Assembly: GCA_902615325.1 (NCBI GenBank)
Contig: CACMOJ010000004.1
Span: forward strand, 1-64,000
Origin: an uncultured SAR116 cluster alpha proteobacterium
GTDB lineage: Bacteria > Pseudomonadota > Alphaproteobacteria > Puniceispirillales > Marisalimonadaceae
Length of the DNA: 64,000 nucleotides
Direction of reading: 5' to 3'
This document shows, piece after piece, positions 51,570-60,346 of the stretch. The notes under the pieces are model-generated. The model searched no databases. It worked only from the letters and a program-made list of their open reading frames with translations, and had not been told where the DNA came from. The position numbers were made by a program, and so were the translations under genes. Position 1 is the first letter of the stretch. Each line of letters starts with the position of its first letter.

Positions 51570-53684
51570 ATGAATTTGACAAGCCAGAATATTTCACAAC
51601 ATTTTCTAGCGATTACTAAATTAAAATCGTTAGCTTTACCTTTAGGAATTTTAGTTTTAATTGTCATGATGGTAATACCTTTACCCTCATATCTACTTGA
51701 TGTTTTTTTTACAAGTAATATTCTACTTTCTTTATTAATATTGATGGTTGCACTTCATACTTTCAGACCTCTAGATTTTTCAAGTTTTCCTACTGTCTTA
51801 TTATTTGCTACTATATTAAGATTAGGTTTAAATGTAGCCTCCACAAGAATAGTTCTCAGTCAAGGGCATACTGGCCCTGATGCAGCAGGTAAAGTAATAG
51901 AAGCGTTTGGATCATTTGTTATTGCTGGAAATTACGTTGTTGGTATCTTTGTATTTGCAATTTTAATTATAATCAATTTGGTTGTTGTTACCAAAGGTGC
52001 TGGTAGAGTATCAGAAGTATCAGCTAGATTTACCTTAGATGCAATGCCAGGAAAACAAATGGCCATAGATGCAGATTTAAACGCTGGTCTATTAACAAGT
52101 GAAGATGCAAAAAATAGAAGAGAGGAAATTGGAAAAGAGGCTGATTTTTATGGAGCAATGGACGGCGCATCAAAATTTGTTAAAGGTGATGCAATAGCAG
52201 GAATTCTAATTTTATTAATTAACATAGTAGGTGGCCTTACTATTGGTTTAGCACAACACGATTTACCATTATCAACTGCAGCTGAAAACTACATAATTTT
52301 ATCAGTTGGTGATGGATTAGTTGCTCAAATACCTTCCCTACTATTAGCAATTTCTACTGCAATAATTGTTACTAGAATATCTTCAAATCATGATTTGTCA
52401 GAACAAATAGGATCACAAATAGGAGTTAAAGAAGCATGGCTTCCAAGTTCTGCCGTATTATTTTTAATTGGCATGATCCCTGGAATGCCAAACTTTTTAT
52501 TTTTAATTGCTTCAGTTCTGTCTTTTTCGATATGGTTTTATTTATATAAAAATAAAAGCAATGATGAAGATAAAAAAGAATTATTAACAGAAGATGATAA
52601 AATTGGTTCAGATCAGTCTGAAAACAACAAAATTGAGCTTGATGAGATATCAGATAATTCTCAAATTTCTATGCAGCTTGGCTATGGGCTTATACAATTA
52701 GTAGACGACAATAATGAAGGACCTTTAATTTCTAGAATAACTGGTGTTAGAAAACAATTATCAAAGGAGTTAGGCTTTATAGTACCTCAAGTAAGAGTTA
52801 GAGATGATTTATCATTAGATTCAAATACGTATAGAATTAGAATTGGTCAAACGATTGTAGGCGAAGATAATATTTATCCAAATTTATTATTAGCCATACC
52901 AAGTGACAATTCACAAACAAAAATTGAAGGAATTAATGTTAAAGACCCAAGTTTTAAAATGGATTCAACTTGGATAGAAAAACATGAAATGTCAAAAGCT
53001 GAAAGTTTAGGTTATATGGTAGTTGAACCTGAAGCAGTAATTGCAACTCATCTTAATCAACTTTTAAATAAATATTCAAGCGAGTTAATTGGTCAAGATG
53101 ATGTGCAATCTTTACTTGATAACCTAAGTAAGACTTCACCTCAATTGGTGTCCTTAACCGTCCCTAAAATTTTTCCATTAAACATTTTAACGACTATACT
53201 TAAAACTTTATTATCTGAAAGGATACCTATAAATGATTTAAGAAAAATTCTAGAAAAATTGTCAACTATAAATAATAAAAATTTATCACCCTATGAATTA
53301 GCCGAAATAGTAAGGTCATCTATAATAGGCTTATTAATTCAGCAATTAGCACCATTAAATCAACCATTACCAATAATTTCATTTTCGGGCAATTTAGAAC
53401 AAATGATTTTAAACATAGCAAATCAATCTGGCGAAAATGGATTAATATTAGAACCAAGTTTAATTCAAAAAATAGTAAGCTCAATAAATAATGCAGTTGA
53501 AAAGCTACAAAATGAAAACAAAAAGCCTGTTTTAATTACTGCTCCAGCAATTAGAAAAGATATTTCATTAATGTTGAGACAGCATATTGACAACATTGAC
53601 GTGTTGTCTTTTACAGAACTACCTGACGATAAAAAAATTGATGTAGTAGCTACTATTGATCTTGATCAAGAAAATACAAACTAA
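51570..53684 (+). CDS. flhA: Flagellar type III export gate protein FlhA
   Basis: A 704-residue export-gate protein. It has eight membrane segments in the first 330 residues with the FHIPEP-type signature region (TFRPLDFSSFPTVLLFATIL, RLGLNVASTR) and the cytoplasmic loop VSARFTLDAMPGKQMAIDAD. The FlhA_C domain follows (about 360-700; GYMVVEPEAVIATHLNQLL; LSPYELAEIVRSSI). FlhA forms the nonameric ring that receives substrates. It is the first gene of the flhA-flhF-flhG-fliA operon. Confidence 0.96.
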   Translation: MNLTSQNISQHFLAITKLKSLALPLGILVLIVMMVIPLPSYLLDVFFTSNILLSLLILMVALHTFRPLDFSSFPTVLLFATILRLGLNVASTRIVLSQGHTGPDAAGKVIEAFGSFVIAGNYVVGIFVFAILIIINLVVVTKGAGRVSEVSARFTLDAMPGKQMAIDADLNAGLLTSEDAKNRREEIGKEADFYGAMDGASKFVKGDAIAGILILLINIVGGLTIGLAQHDLPLSTAAENYIILSVGDGLVAQIPSLLLAISTAIIVTRISSNHDLSEQIGSQIGVKEAWLPSSAVLFLIGMIPGMPNFLFLIASVLSFSIWFYLYKNKSNDEDKKELLTEDDKIGSDQSENNKIELDEISDNSQISMQLGYGLIQLVDDNNEGPLISRITGVRKQLSKELGFIVPQVRVRDDLSLDSNTYRIRIGQTIVGEDNIYPNLLLAIPSDNSQTKIEGINVKDPSFKMDSTWIEKHEMSKAESLGYMVVEPEAVIATHLNQLLNKYSSELIGQDDVQSLLDNLSKTSPQLVSLTVPKIFPLNILTTILKTLLSERIPINDLRKILEKLSTINNKNLSPYELAEIVRSSIIGLLIQQLAPLNQPLPIISFSGNLEQMILNIANQSGENGLILEPSLIQKIVSSINNAVEKLQNENKKPVLITAPAIRKDISLMLRQHIDNIDVLSFTELPDDKKIDVVATIDLDQENTN

Positions 53685-53699
53685 ATTATGGAGAAATTA

Positions 53700-54836
53700 A
53701 TGACACAACATAAAGTCTTATCTGATGATAGCATGACAGCAATGGATGAAATTTCGAGGGTTTTAGGTCAAGATGCTGTGATTTTATCAACCAAAAAAAT
53801 TGGCGAAAAAATTGAAATAATTGGTTCCAATGACATTAAAGATATTTTAAAATCAAATAAAAAAAGTAAAAATAAGCCAAATTTTAAAGAACTTTTTTCA
53901 CAGGTCCCATTATCTAAAAACATTGGTAAAAATGATATTAAAACTGTGAAAAGTAAAAATGATAAAATGTTTAATGAACAAAATTTTATTTCAGCAAATG
54001 ATTTAGAAAACTTTAAAACTGAGATTAAATCAATTTTAAACCAAACTATCATAACTGATTTAACCTCTTTAGATAACAACATTGAAAATACTAATTTTAT
54101 AAAGCTTATGAAGAAAGGTTATTCAAAAAAAACAATTAATAGAATTTTTGAATACCTAAATGAAAAAGAAATACCATTGTCAGTTAACAATTTTTATAGA
54201 GGTTTAGCTGAAAAGCTCACTTATGACTTAAAGAATACACTATTAAATTCAAAGACTATTTTTGTTAGTGGATTAACTGGTGTTGGAAAAACTACCATAT
54301 GTGCGAAAATTGCATCTTATTTTCTTGATCAATCAAATTCATCATATAATTGTAAAAGTATTTCATTAATAAATCTTGGAAAAAAATCACCAAATAAAAT
54401 TTCGAATTTATTTAATTTTGGCAGAGTTTTAAATTTAAATGTTAACACTTTCTCTGAAATTAAAGATTTTGATAAATATTTATCAGATAATCAAAATAAA
54501 ATTGCAATAGTGGATGTATCTAAAGATTTTTTAGAGGATAAAAATTTTTACAATTACTTAAAAATTTCCCTTTCAGACAATAGGAAACTACTTTTAAATG
54601 TTATTCAATCAGGAATTAACATTAAAAGTTTAGAAAAACAGATGACTTATCTAGATAGACTAAATCCAGTAAATGTATTAACAAAACTCGATGAAATAAT
54701 GGTAAATTCTTACGATTTTTCAATGTATAATGATTTAGATTGTAAATTAGGCTTATTATCTGGAACAAATAACATTATTGATTCAATTGCTTTTGCAAAT
54801 AGCCTGATTTTGGCACAATATATGAAAGAAAATTAA
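53700..54836 (+). CDS. flhF: Polar flagellar GTPase FlhF
   Basis: A 378-residue SRP-type GTPase that marks the pole for flagellar assembly. The N-terminal B domain opens [20 protein letters not shown]. The NG domain has [17 protein letters not shown] (G1, near residue 198) and NVLTKLDE (G4). Start: ATG 53700 has GGAG six bases upstream; an ATG four codons earlier (53688) lies three bases after flhA and is possible. The middle is rich in Asn/Lys and shorter than in Vibrio FlhF. Confidence 0.88.
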   Translation: MTQHKVLSDDSMTAMDEISRVLGQDAVILSTKKIGEKIEIIGSNDIKDILKSNKKSKNKPNFKELFSQVPLSKNIGKNDIKTVKSKNDKMFNEQNFISANDLENFKTEIKSILNQTIITDLTSLDNNIENTNFIKLMKKGYSKKTINRIFEYLNEKEIPLSVNNFYRGLAEKLTYDLKNTLLNSKTIFVSGLTGVGKTTICAKIASYFLDQSNSSYNCKSISLINLGKKSPNKISNLFNFGRVLNLNVNTFSEIKDFDKYLSDNQNKIAIVDVSKDFLEDKNFYNYLKISLSDNRKLLLNVIQSGINIKSLEKQMTYLDRLNPVNVLTKLDEIMVNSYDFSMYNDLDCKLGLLSGTNNIIDSIAFANSLILAQYMKEN

Positions 54837-54859
54837 ATATACTAAAAAAAGGTAAATTT

Positions 54860-55633
54860 ATGACTGAAAGTATTGCCGTATCAAGTGGTAAAGGTGGAGT
54901 TGGTAAAACAACTATTGCAGTTAATGTAGCTTTAACATTGGCAAAAAATGGATATAAGACTTTGCTATTAGATGCAGACTTAGGAATGGCTAACGCACAT
55001 TTAGTATTAGGAGTTAACCCAGAAAAAAATTTAGATGATTTCATTAACAAAAAAATTCCAATTAGTAAAATTTCATATAAAATTAACAAAAATCTAGATT
55101 TTATATCCGGAGGTAGTGCTGTACACTCTCTACTAAATCTAGAAAATTCTGAAAGATATAATATTATTAAAAGCTTTAATGATGTAAAAAAAACATATGA
55201 CTATATGATAATCGATATCGGTGCTGGAGCAGATGCTTCTTCAATTTCATTTATGTCAGCTGCAAATAAAATAATCACTGTTTTAGTGAGTGAACCTACT
55301 AGCTTTGCAGATGCTTATAGTTTAGTTAAAGCTAGTTTCTTAGATGAAAAGATAGACAATTTTGGGATTGTTTGGAATATGAGCAACAATAATTTTCAAG
55401 CAAAGAGCCATTTTGAAAAATTTAGATCAATATCTACAAAATTCTTAGATGTAAAATTAACATATCTAGGATCCGTAAATAATTCGAAAATTATTAAACA
55501 GTCTATTCTATCGCGTAAACCAATAATAAATAATCATAATACTAAAGAAATAGAATATTTTGATAATATTTGTAAAAACCTTAAAAATCTTAAGTCAAAT
55601 AAAAATAAAAGCATAAAATTTTTTGAAGAATAA
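54860..55633 (+). CDS. flhG: Flagellar number regulator FlhG (MinD/ParA ATPase)
   Basis: A 257-residue MinD-family ATPase. Deviant Walker [21 protein letters not shown] (about residues 8-27), [17 protein letters not shown] (about 38-54) and [15 protein letters not shown] for the Walker B region. FlhG (FleN/YlxH) antagonises FlhF and limits polar flagella, usually to one. AAAGG lies upstream. Next gene fliA starts one base after its stop. Confidence 0.92.
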   Translation: MTESIAVSSGKGGVGKTTIAVNVALTLAKNGYKTLLLDADLGMANAHLVLGVNPEKNLDDFINKKIPISKISYKINKNLDFISGGSAVHSLLNLENSERYNIIKSFNDVKKTYDYMIIDIGAGADASSISFMSAANKIITVLVSEPTSFADAYSLVKASFLDEKIDNFGIVWNMSNNNFQAKSHFEKFRSISTKFLDVKLTYLGSVNNSKIIKQSILSRKPIINNHNTKEIEYFDNICKNLKNLKSNKNKSIKFFEE

Positions 55634-55634
55634 A

Positions 55635-56354
55635 ATGAATAATTATCAAAAAATTGTTGGTCCTAAAATTGAAGATTTAATCGAAAATAATTACCAATTA
55701 GTTAAAAAAATTGCGTGGCATCTTCACGGACGAGTTCAGTCAATCATTGATGTTGAAGATTTAATTCAGATAGGAATGATAGGATTAATTTCCGCTGCAC
55801 AAAATTACACGCCTGTAAAAGACGCTTCTTTCAGCTCTTATGCAAGTTTAAGAATCAGAGGAGAAATAGTTGATTATCTAAGAAAAAATTCTAGTTTATG
55901 TAGATCTACAATTAAGGTTAAAAAATTAGCTGATAATGCTATTGAAAATTTAAATAAAAGACTTGGTAGACAGCCTGACAGTGTCGAGATTGCAGAAGAA
56001 ATTAATATTGAGCATGATAAATATCTAGAATGGGAAGCAGCTTTTCAAGCAAGTACAATTAAAAATATTGATGATATTTATGATGAATTTTCCTTTTGGT
56101 TTGCTAGCAGTGAAGATAATCCGGAACAAAATATAAATAATAAAGAATTAAAAGAAATTTTAAGAAAATCCTTATCTATTTTAAATGAAAAGCAAGCAAT
56201 GCTAATTCAACTATATTATGTAGAAGAATTAAATATTTACGAAATAGCCAAAATTTTGGATATTTCCACAGGTAGAGTGTCACAAATAAAATCATCAGCT
56301 TTAAAACTTATAAGATCAAACATTAAAGATGAATTAAGTTCAAATTATGAATAA
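55635..56354 (+). CDS. fliA: Flagellar sigma factor FliA (sigma-28)
   Basis: A 239-residue sigma-70-family factor. Region 2: VEDLIQIGMIGLISAAQNYT and SFSSYASLRIRGEIVDYLRK (about residues 40-85). Region 3: LADNAIENLNKRLGRQPDSV. Region 4: LNEKQAMLIQLYYVEELNIY with IAKILDISTGRVSQIKSSAL. It drives late flagellar genes and is held by FlgM (48274-48561). The frame is open to a TTG at 55623, but the ATG at 55635 just after the flhG stop is preferred. Region 2.4/4.2 differences from enteric FliA could fit the variant GTCGTWT promoter. Confidence 0.92.
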   Translation: MNNYQKIVGPKIEDLIENNYQLVKKIAWHLHGRVQSIIDVEDLIQIGMIGLISAAQNYTPVKDASFSSYASLRIRGEIVDYLRKNSSLCRSTIKVKKLADNAIENLNKRLGRQPDSVEIAEEINIEHDKYLEWEAAFQASTIKNIDDIYDEFSFWFASSEDNPEQNINNKELKEILRKSLSILNEKQAMLIQLYYVEELNIYEIAKILDISTGRVSQIKSSALKLIRSNIKDELSSNYE

Positions 56355-56727
56355 TTTAGAAATGCAAATTCAATCTGTAGATTTTAGATATGATCATAAT
56401 TCTAAAATTACTTACTACAACATGTCATGCAGTTTGTTAAATATCTATAAAGGTAGATGCGATTTGTTTTTAGTTAATTCAAAAACTAATTTAAAACAAG
56501 AATTATTAATAAAACATAATAGAGCTATTATGGAAGGAAATCTAATTGCTGAGGATCATTTTTTTGAAAAATTCCACACTTTATTTTCAATAAAATTTGA
56601 TAAACCAGGCAGAATTGAATTACATATTGACGAAAATCTTAAAATTAATAATCAAGGTATATTAGAAATTAAAGATGAAATTATAACAAATATTAATAAT
56701 TATAAAATTTATCTGCCACTCTTGTAA
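56347..56727 (+). CDS. Hypothetical protein coupled to fliA
   Basis: A 126-residue soluble protein, likely beta-rich, starting inside the last codons of fliA (8-base overlap). There is no signal peptide, and Cys residues occur in SCSLLNIYKGRCDLF. I do not recognise it. Tight coupling to fliA suggests a role in flagellar regulation or assembly; no motif supports a more specific statement. It ends one base before the stop of the divergent hook/rod-like gene. Confidence 0.55.
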   Translation: MNNLEMQIQSVDFRYDHNSKITYYNMSCSLLNIYKGRCDLFLVNSKTNLKQELLIKHNRAIMEGNLIAEDHFFEKFHTLFSIKFDKPGRIELHIDENLKINNQGILEIKDEIITNINNYKIYLPLL

Positions 56728-56728
56728 A

Positions 56729-57547
56729 TTATCTATCTAAAAGTCTTTTGGTTATATCAATTTCTGTTTGTAACAACCTTGAATTTCCCGAATAAGCTTG
56801 TTGATATTTTAGCATTTTTACCAACTCATCTGTAATTTCAACATTAGAACTTTCTAAAAAACCTGGAATGATTTCTCCCATATTTTTTTCTAAAGCTATT
56901 CCAATTATTGGTTCACCTGATTCAGTTGTTGGTTTGAAGAGATTGTTCCCTTCAGACTTTAAAGATTCCATGTTTTCGAAAGAAGTAAGAGGTATTTTAG
57001 CAATTACTACTTCTTCATCTAAACCATAAATAGCTTTTAAAACACCTGTTGATGACACATTTACATTTGTTAGAATTCTTTTATTGCCCAGAATATCCTC
57101 TATATTTGGTTGAATAACAACTTTTTCTAAAATATTTGGATTATATGTAGCATTATCTATAACGGGGTGTGCAAGAAGTTTTAACCCTTGTTGATTTATG
57201 ATTTCACCCTTGTTTGACAAACCTAAACTTCCATCTCTAGTATAAAATCTATCTTCAGAATTATTTACACTTGCTAATGTTAGAAAGCCTAAACCACTGA
57301 CGGCAAGATCTAATGCTCCATCAGTTTGTTTAAGGGGCCCTTGAAACATCTGTTTTCTTGGAGAATCGTTAATAACTCCCATGCCTGAGAATGCTTTAGG
57401 ATTATCATTAATATTCTTAGAATAAATATCTGAGAAATTACTATAACTTTTTTTAAAAGCTGTCGTATTAATGTTAGCAATATTGTTTGAAACAAGAGAG
57501 ATTCCTCTCATGTTTGCATTCAAGGACGATTTTATGATATTTAACAT
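56729..57547 (-). CDS. Additional rod/hook-family axial protein (FlgF/FlgE-like)
   Basis: A 272-residue flagellar axial protein outside the main flg runs. N-terminus: LNIIKSSLNANMRGISLVSN, NIANINTTAFKKSYSNFSDI (residues 2-41). Centre: LDLAVSGLGFLTLASVNNSE and TRDGSLGLSNKGEI. C-terminus: LESSNVEITDELVKMLKYQQ and AYSGNSRLLQTEIDIT. It has the length of FlgF/FlgG, but the TDELVKMLKYQQAY end is more hook-like. I infer a third rod-type or short hook-type component. ATG at 57547 chosen because an upstream TTG frame start falls in the promoter. Confidence 0.8.
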   Translation of the reverse strand: MLNIIKSSLNANMRGISLVSNNIANINTTAFKKSYSNFSDIYSKNINDNPKAFSGMGVINDSPRKQMFQGPLKQTDGALDLAVSGLGFLTLASVNNSEDRFYTRDGSLGLSNKGEIINQQGLKLLAHPVIDNATYNPNILEKVVIQPNIEDILGNKRILTNVNVSSTGVLKAIYGLDEEVVIAKIPLTSFENMESLKSEGNNLFKPTTESGEPIIGIALEKNMGEIIPGFLESSNVEITDELVKMLKYQQAYSGNSRLLQTEIDITKRLLDR

Positions 57548-57557
57548 ATTGTTAGAC

Positions 57558-57574
57558 TGCAATTAATGTACCAA
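57558..57574 (-). promoter_or_regulatory. Sigma-54 promoter of the extra axial-protein gene
   Basis: Minus strand reads TTGGTACATTAATTGCA, correct geometry. Initiation twelve bases past the -12 C would fall exactly on the A of the ATG at 57547, a second predicted leaderless sigma-54 transcript. Confidence 0.6.
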
Positions 57575-57629
57575 ATTAGATTCAAACAAAATTTGAAAAA
57601 TTTTTAAATATGAAATAATAATAAACATT

Positions 57630-58019
57630 ATGTCTTCATTATCAAAAAGCAAAGAACTTATAATTTCAAATAAAGAAAAAGATAATTTACCTGTTAAGTA
57701 TTCAGAAAGCTCAGTTCTAGATTTAGTAGACAGTGAAATTTTTTTAGAAAATAGAAATGAAGTTAAAAAATTTTTACCAGAAATACTTGGAAGAGTATTA
57801 GCTAGAACCTGGATAGATGAACATTTTAAAGAGATTTTTAAAAAAGATCCCTTAAAAACATTATCAGATAATGGAGTTTTTTTACCTGACGACATGTTTT
57901 TAGAATTTCAAAAACCGGATACAAAAAGACCTAAAATTGTTGTTTATGAAAAAAAAGGTAAATCAAACTTCAAAGTTAGAGTTGTTCAACTTCAACTTAT
58001 AATGATGGCTGGGAGGTAA
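57630..58019 (+). CDS. Nitrile-hydratase-alpha/NHLP-leader-like small protein
   Basis: A 129-residue protein. Residues about 50-110 resemble the nitrile hydratase alpha-type leader fold used in some peptide precursors: LGRVLARTWIDEHFKEIFKK, DPLKTLSDNGVFLPDDM, then a PKIVVYEKK strand (compare LIAKAW-D-F--LL-DPK-AL-ELGI-LPEGVEV). The N-terminal 45 residues are charged. The end RVVQLQLIMMAGR lacks a clear core peptide, and the usual modification enzymes are not nearby. It starts a co-directional run towards fliL. Function unknown; a chaperone or scaffold use of this fold in the motility locus is possible. Confidence 0.5.
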   Translation: MSSLSKSKELIISNKEKDNLPVKYSESSVLDLVDSEIFLENRNEVKKFLPEILGRVLARTWIDEHFKEIFKKDPLKTLSDNGVFLPDDMFLEFQKPDTKRPKIVVYEKKGKSNFKVRVVQLQLIMMAGR

Positions 58020-58023
58020 ACTT

Positions 58024-58644
58024 TTGAAAATAAAAAAAATTTATTATTTTTTTGTTATAATCCTTAATTTTTTTATTTTTACAAATGTCTCTTTGGGTAA
58101 TAATCATGATAGTTATCTTAAACAAGTATATGAAAACTTAAAAAATAAAAAATTTTCAGAAGCTATAAATGAACTTCAAAAGCTTTCTGAAAAAAACAAC
58201 CCAAAAGCACAACTTCTCTATGCAAAAATACTTTATTCAGGAGAAATTACAACTCAGAATTTTGAAATGTCGTATTTTTGGGCCAATACTTCAAAATTAG
58301 GTGGTGTTAAAAAAAGTTCTAATATCCTTAACATACTAGATAATTTGATAGATAACGAGAATAAGATAAAAATTAATGAAAAAATTAAAATATTTCTTAA
58401 CAAACTTGCTCTTTCTGGAAATAAATTAGCAATTGTCCAAATAGCTAAGTGGAATCTTGAGCTTTCAGAAGAGCCTAATTTTGAGAATGCATATAAATGG
58501 TATAATATTGCAGTAGCTTTAGGTATAAAATCAGCTAAAATTAAAAGAGATGAAATGTTAGAAAATATAGAAAAACAAAGGTTATTTGAAATTCAAAAAG
58601 AATCGACTAACATTTTTAAAAAAATCAACAATCAGGGAGATTAA
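58024..58644 (+). CDS. Exported Sel1-repeat protein, possibly MotX-like
   Basis: A 206-residue protein with a signal sequence (about residues 4-25, ending NVSLG). It has Sel1-like helical repeats: AINELQKLSEKNNPKAQLLY, AKILYSGEITTQNFEMSYFW and NAYKWYNIAVALGIKSAKIK. The start is a TTG at 58024 with GGGAGG eight to thirteen bases upstream. In Vibrio, the periplasmic T-ring protein MotX is a Sel1-repeat protein that works with the FlgT H ring; both FlgT and FlgP occur here. The MotX-like role is inference from architecture and neighbours. Confidence 0.6.
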   Translation: MKIKKIYYFFVIILNFFIFTNVSLGNNHDSYLKQVYENLKNKKFSEAINELQKLSEKNNPKAQLLYAKILYSGEITTQNFEMSYFWANTSKLGGVKKSSNILNILDNLIDNENKIKINEKIKIFLNKLALSGNKLAIVQIAKWNLELSEEPNFENAYKWYNIAVALGIKSAKIKRDEMLENIEKQRLFEIQKESTNIFKKINNQGD

Positions 58645-58645
58645 A

Positions 58646-58840
58646 ATGTATAAAGTTCATTGGATTATTGATGGTATCGCAAATGTTAATGAAAAAAATC
58701 AAGAAGATGCAGAAAATTTAATTAATTCAAAGATTCAAAATTTTTTATCTGAACATTCTGATTTCTTTGATAAAATAGGTGCAAAAGCAATACAGGGAAA
58801 AGCATATTTACCTGGGAAAGATGAAAAAAATGATAAATAA
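58646..58840 (+). CDS. Small hypothetical protein
   Basis: A 64-residue acidic protein beginning MYKVHWIIDGIANVNEKNQE, without signal peptide. GGGAGATTAAA precedes the ATG, a good ribosome site. The frame is also open upstream inside the Sel1 gene, but the ribosome site fixes the start. Not recognised. It overlaps the following secreted-protein gene by 20 bases. Confidence 0.6.
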   Translation: MYKVHWIIDGIANVNEKNQEDAENLINSKIQNFLSEHSDFFDKIGAKAIQGKAYLPGKDEKNDK

Positions 58841-59117
58841 AATGTTTATTTTTATTTTATCTATACTTTTAATGTCTCATACACAATTAAGTTATGGAAG
58901 CGGTAAAATTTACGGAAAATCTAAAACAATTGACAAAGAATATAAAAAATATGAATTGTGCAGATTGAAAAAAGTAGAAGTTAATCTTAAAGATGGGAAA
59001 AAAGATGGCTATAAATGTATTTTTAAAAGACAATTAAAAGGTAAAGATGTGACTGTAATGCAACCATCACCACAATGCCAAACAAGTTTTAGATGTAAAA
59101 GAGAAGATCAAAATTAA
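58821..59117 (+). CDS. Small secreted four-cysteine protein
   Basis: A 98-residue protein with a signal peptide (MFIFILSILLMSHTQLSYGS, about residues 8-27). The mature part has four Cys (YELCRL, GYKCIF, PQCQTSFRC), which could form two disulfides in the periplasm. Possible starts are ATG 58821 and ATG 58830; the GGGAAAG at 58814-58820 is better spaced from 58830. No family recognised. A motor- or ring-associated periplasmic role is conceivable beside the Sel1 protein, with no direct evidence. Confidence 0.6.
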   Translation: MKKMINKMFIFILSILLMSHTQLSYGSGKIYGKSKTIDKEYKKYELCRLKKVEVNLKDGKKDGYKCIFKRQLKGKDVTVMQPSPQCQTSFRCKREDQN

Positions 59118-59203
59118 ATAGGAGAAACTATTTAATTTTTTAATTATGACATGTTTTTCAATTACTTATAGACAAATTCGATAATATAGTATAGTTTCAA
59201 AAA

Positions 59204-59587
59204 ATGGATAATTATGAAGTAAATGTTTTAACTAGAAAAGGCGGTTGGAAAAGATTACCGCAAGAAGTTCTAAATAATAATGTTGTAAATGGTGATTTAG
59301 ATTCACATAATTCTGAAAACCTCAATATTAATGTTACAGAAGATACTTTCGATGATGAAAGTCATGGTAATAATTTATTTGAGAATTTTACTGAAATTAA
59401 TAGTATTATAAATAAGCTTAAAAGTGTTGAAAAACAAAAAAATGTCCTAATAGATGAATTGGATGAATTAATGAAAAACTTTGAAACTAGAAAAGGTAAT
59501 TTAGATAAAAAGTTAATAAATTTTCAAAAAGAAAAAGAAATGTACCAAAAAGCAATAGATTTAATAATATCATTAAAGAATGCATAA
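59204..59587 (+). CDS. Hypothetical coiled-coil protein before parA-like gene
   Basis: A 127-residue acidic protein. The N-terminal part contains LTRKGGWKRLPQEVL, the middle is disordered (about 30-75), and a coiled coil follows (about 80-125; LKSVEKQKNVLIDELDELMK). It ends three bases before the ParA-like ATPase gene, so it may be the ATPase's partner or cargo adaptor. A weak TCAA-N15-TTCGATAA element at 59158-59184 could be a late flagellar promoter. Confidence 0.55.
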   Translation: MDNYEVNVLTRKGGWKRLPQEVLNNNVVNGDLDSHNSENLNINVTEDTFDDESHGNNLFENFTEINSIINKLKSVEKQKNVLIDELDELMKNFETRKGNLDKKLINFQKEKEMYQKAIDLIISLKNA

Positions 59588-59590
59588 GTA

Positions 59591-60346
59591 ATGAATGATT
59601 TTTCAATTAAAGAAAGCGCAAAATCTATATTCATAGCTAATGTTAAAGGTGGAGTTGGTAAAAGCACACTTAGTATTATGTTAGCAAGAGCTCTAGCCTG
59701 TAATTTGCCACCTCAAAATATAACAGTTATTGACACTGATTTACAGAGAACAACTACTGAGTTTTTATCTGCGAGTAATCCTGAAATAAATATTGAGTTT
59801 GTTCCAATTACTCCTGCTTTTGAAAACACAAATATCGCACTTCTTCAACAATTCATAAAACAAAATAGTTTTAAAAATGGTCATATAGTCATAATTGACA
59901 CACCCGCCGGAACATCACAACGTCTATGGAATCTAGTTGCTGAAAGTTATTGTGTATTAATACCAACATCATTAAGTAATGCTGATTTAGCTCCAACTGA
60001 AAGTTTTATAAAAAGCATGGACAAAGTTAAAGCAAGATATAACCAGGTTTACCCACACCTAGTTGTTTGTCCAAATAAAATTCCTTTTGGACAAAAAGAC
60101 TACTCTACGATGGCAAAAAGACTTTCAAACCATGATGTAGTTATTGGGCCGGCTATAAGAGATTTAGCTAGCGTTAGACATTTTTACAATGGTAATTATA
60201 AAATGAATCAAAGTGAGAACGCTACAGAAGATTTTGGAAGATTTGGAGATTTTGTTAACAAATTTGTTGTTAAAGGCGAATTGGACAAAATTTATCATGA
60301 TAGTAAAAATAATTTAAATGTTGTCCCATTCTCAAAGAATAATTAA
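59591..60346 (+). CDS. ParA/MinD-type partitioning ATPase
   Basis: A 251-residue ParA-superfamily ATPase: deviant Walker A IANVKGGVGKSTLSIMLARA (about residues 14-33), TVIDTDLQRTTTEF (Walker A') and IVIIDTPAGTSQRLWNLVAE (Walker B). No parB gene is nearby, so chromosome partition is unlikely to be its main job here. Orphan ParA-like proteins position chemotaxis arrays, polar organelles or carboxysomes. Between flagellar genes and paired with a coiled-coil protein, it may position motility machinery. It is clearly different from FlhG at 54860. Confidence 0.8.
   Translation: MNDFSIKESAKSIFIANVKGGVGKSTLSIMLARALACNLPPQNITVIDTDLQRTTTEFLSASNPEINIEFVPITPAFENTNIALLQQFIKQNSFKNGHIVIIDTPAGTSQRLWNLVAESYCVLIPTSLSNADLAPTESFIKSMDKVKARYNQVYPHLVVCPNKIPFGQKDYSTMAKRLSNHDVVIGPAIRDLASVRHFYNGNYKMNQSENATEDFGRFGDFVNKFVVKGELDKIYHDSKNNLNVVPFSKNN

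Noticed and set aside
59158-59184. Strong FliA promoter before the coiled-coil gene at 59204
   Set aside because: TCAA-N15-TTCGATAA has the right spacing but both halves deviate; kept only as a weak possibility in the gene entry.
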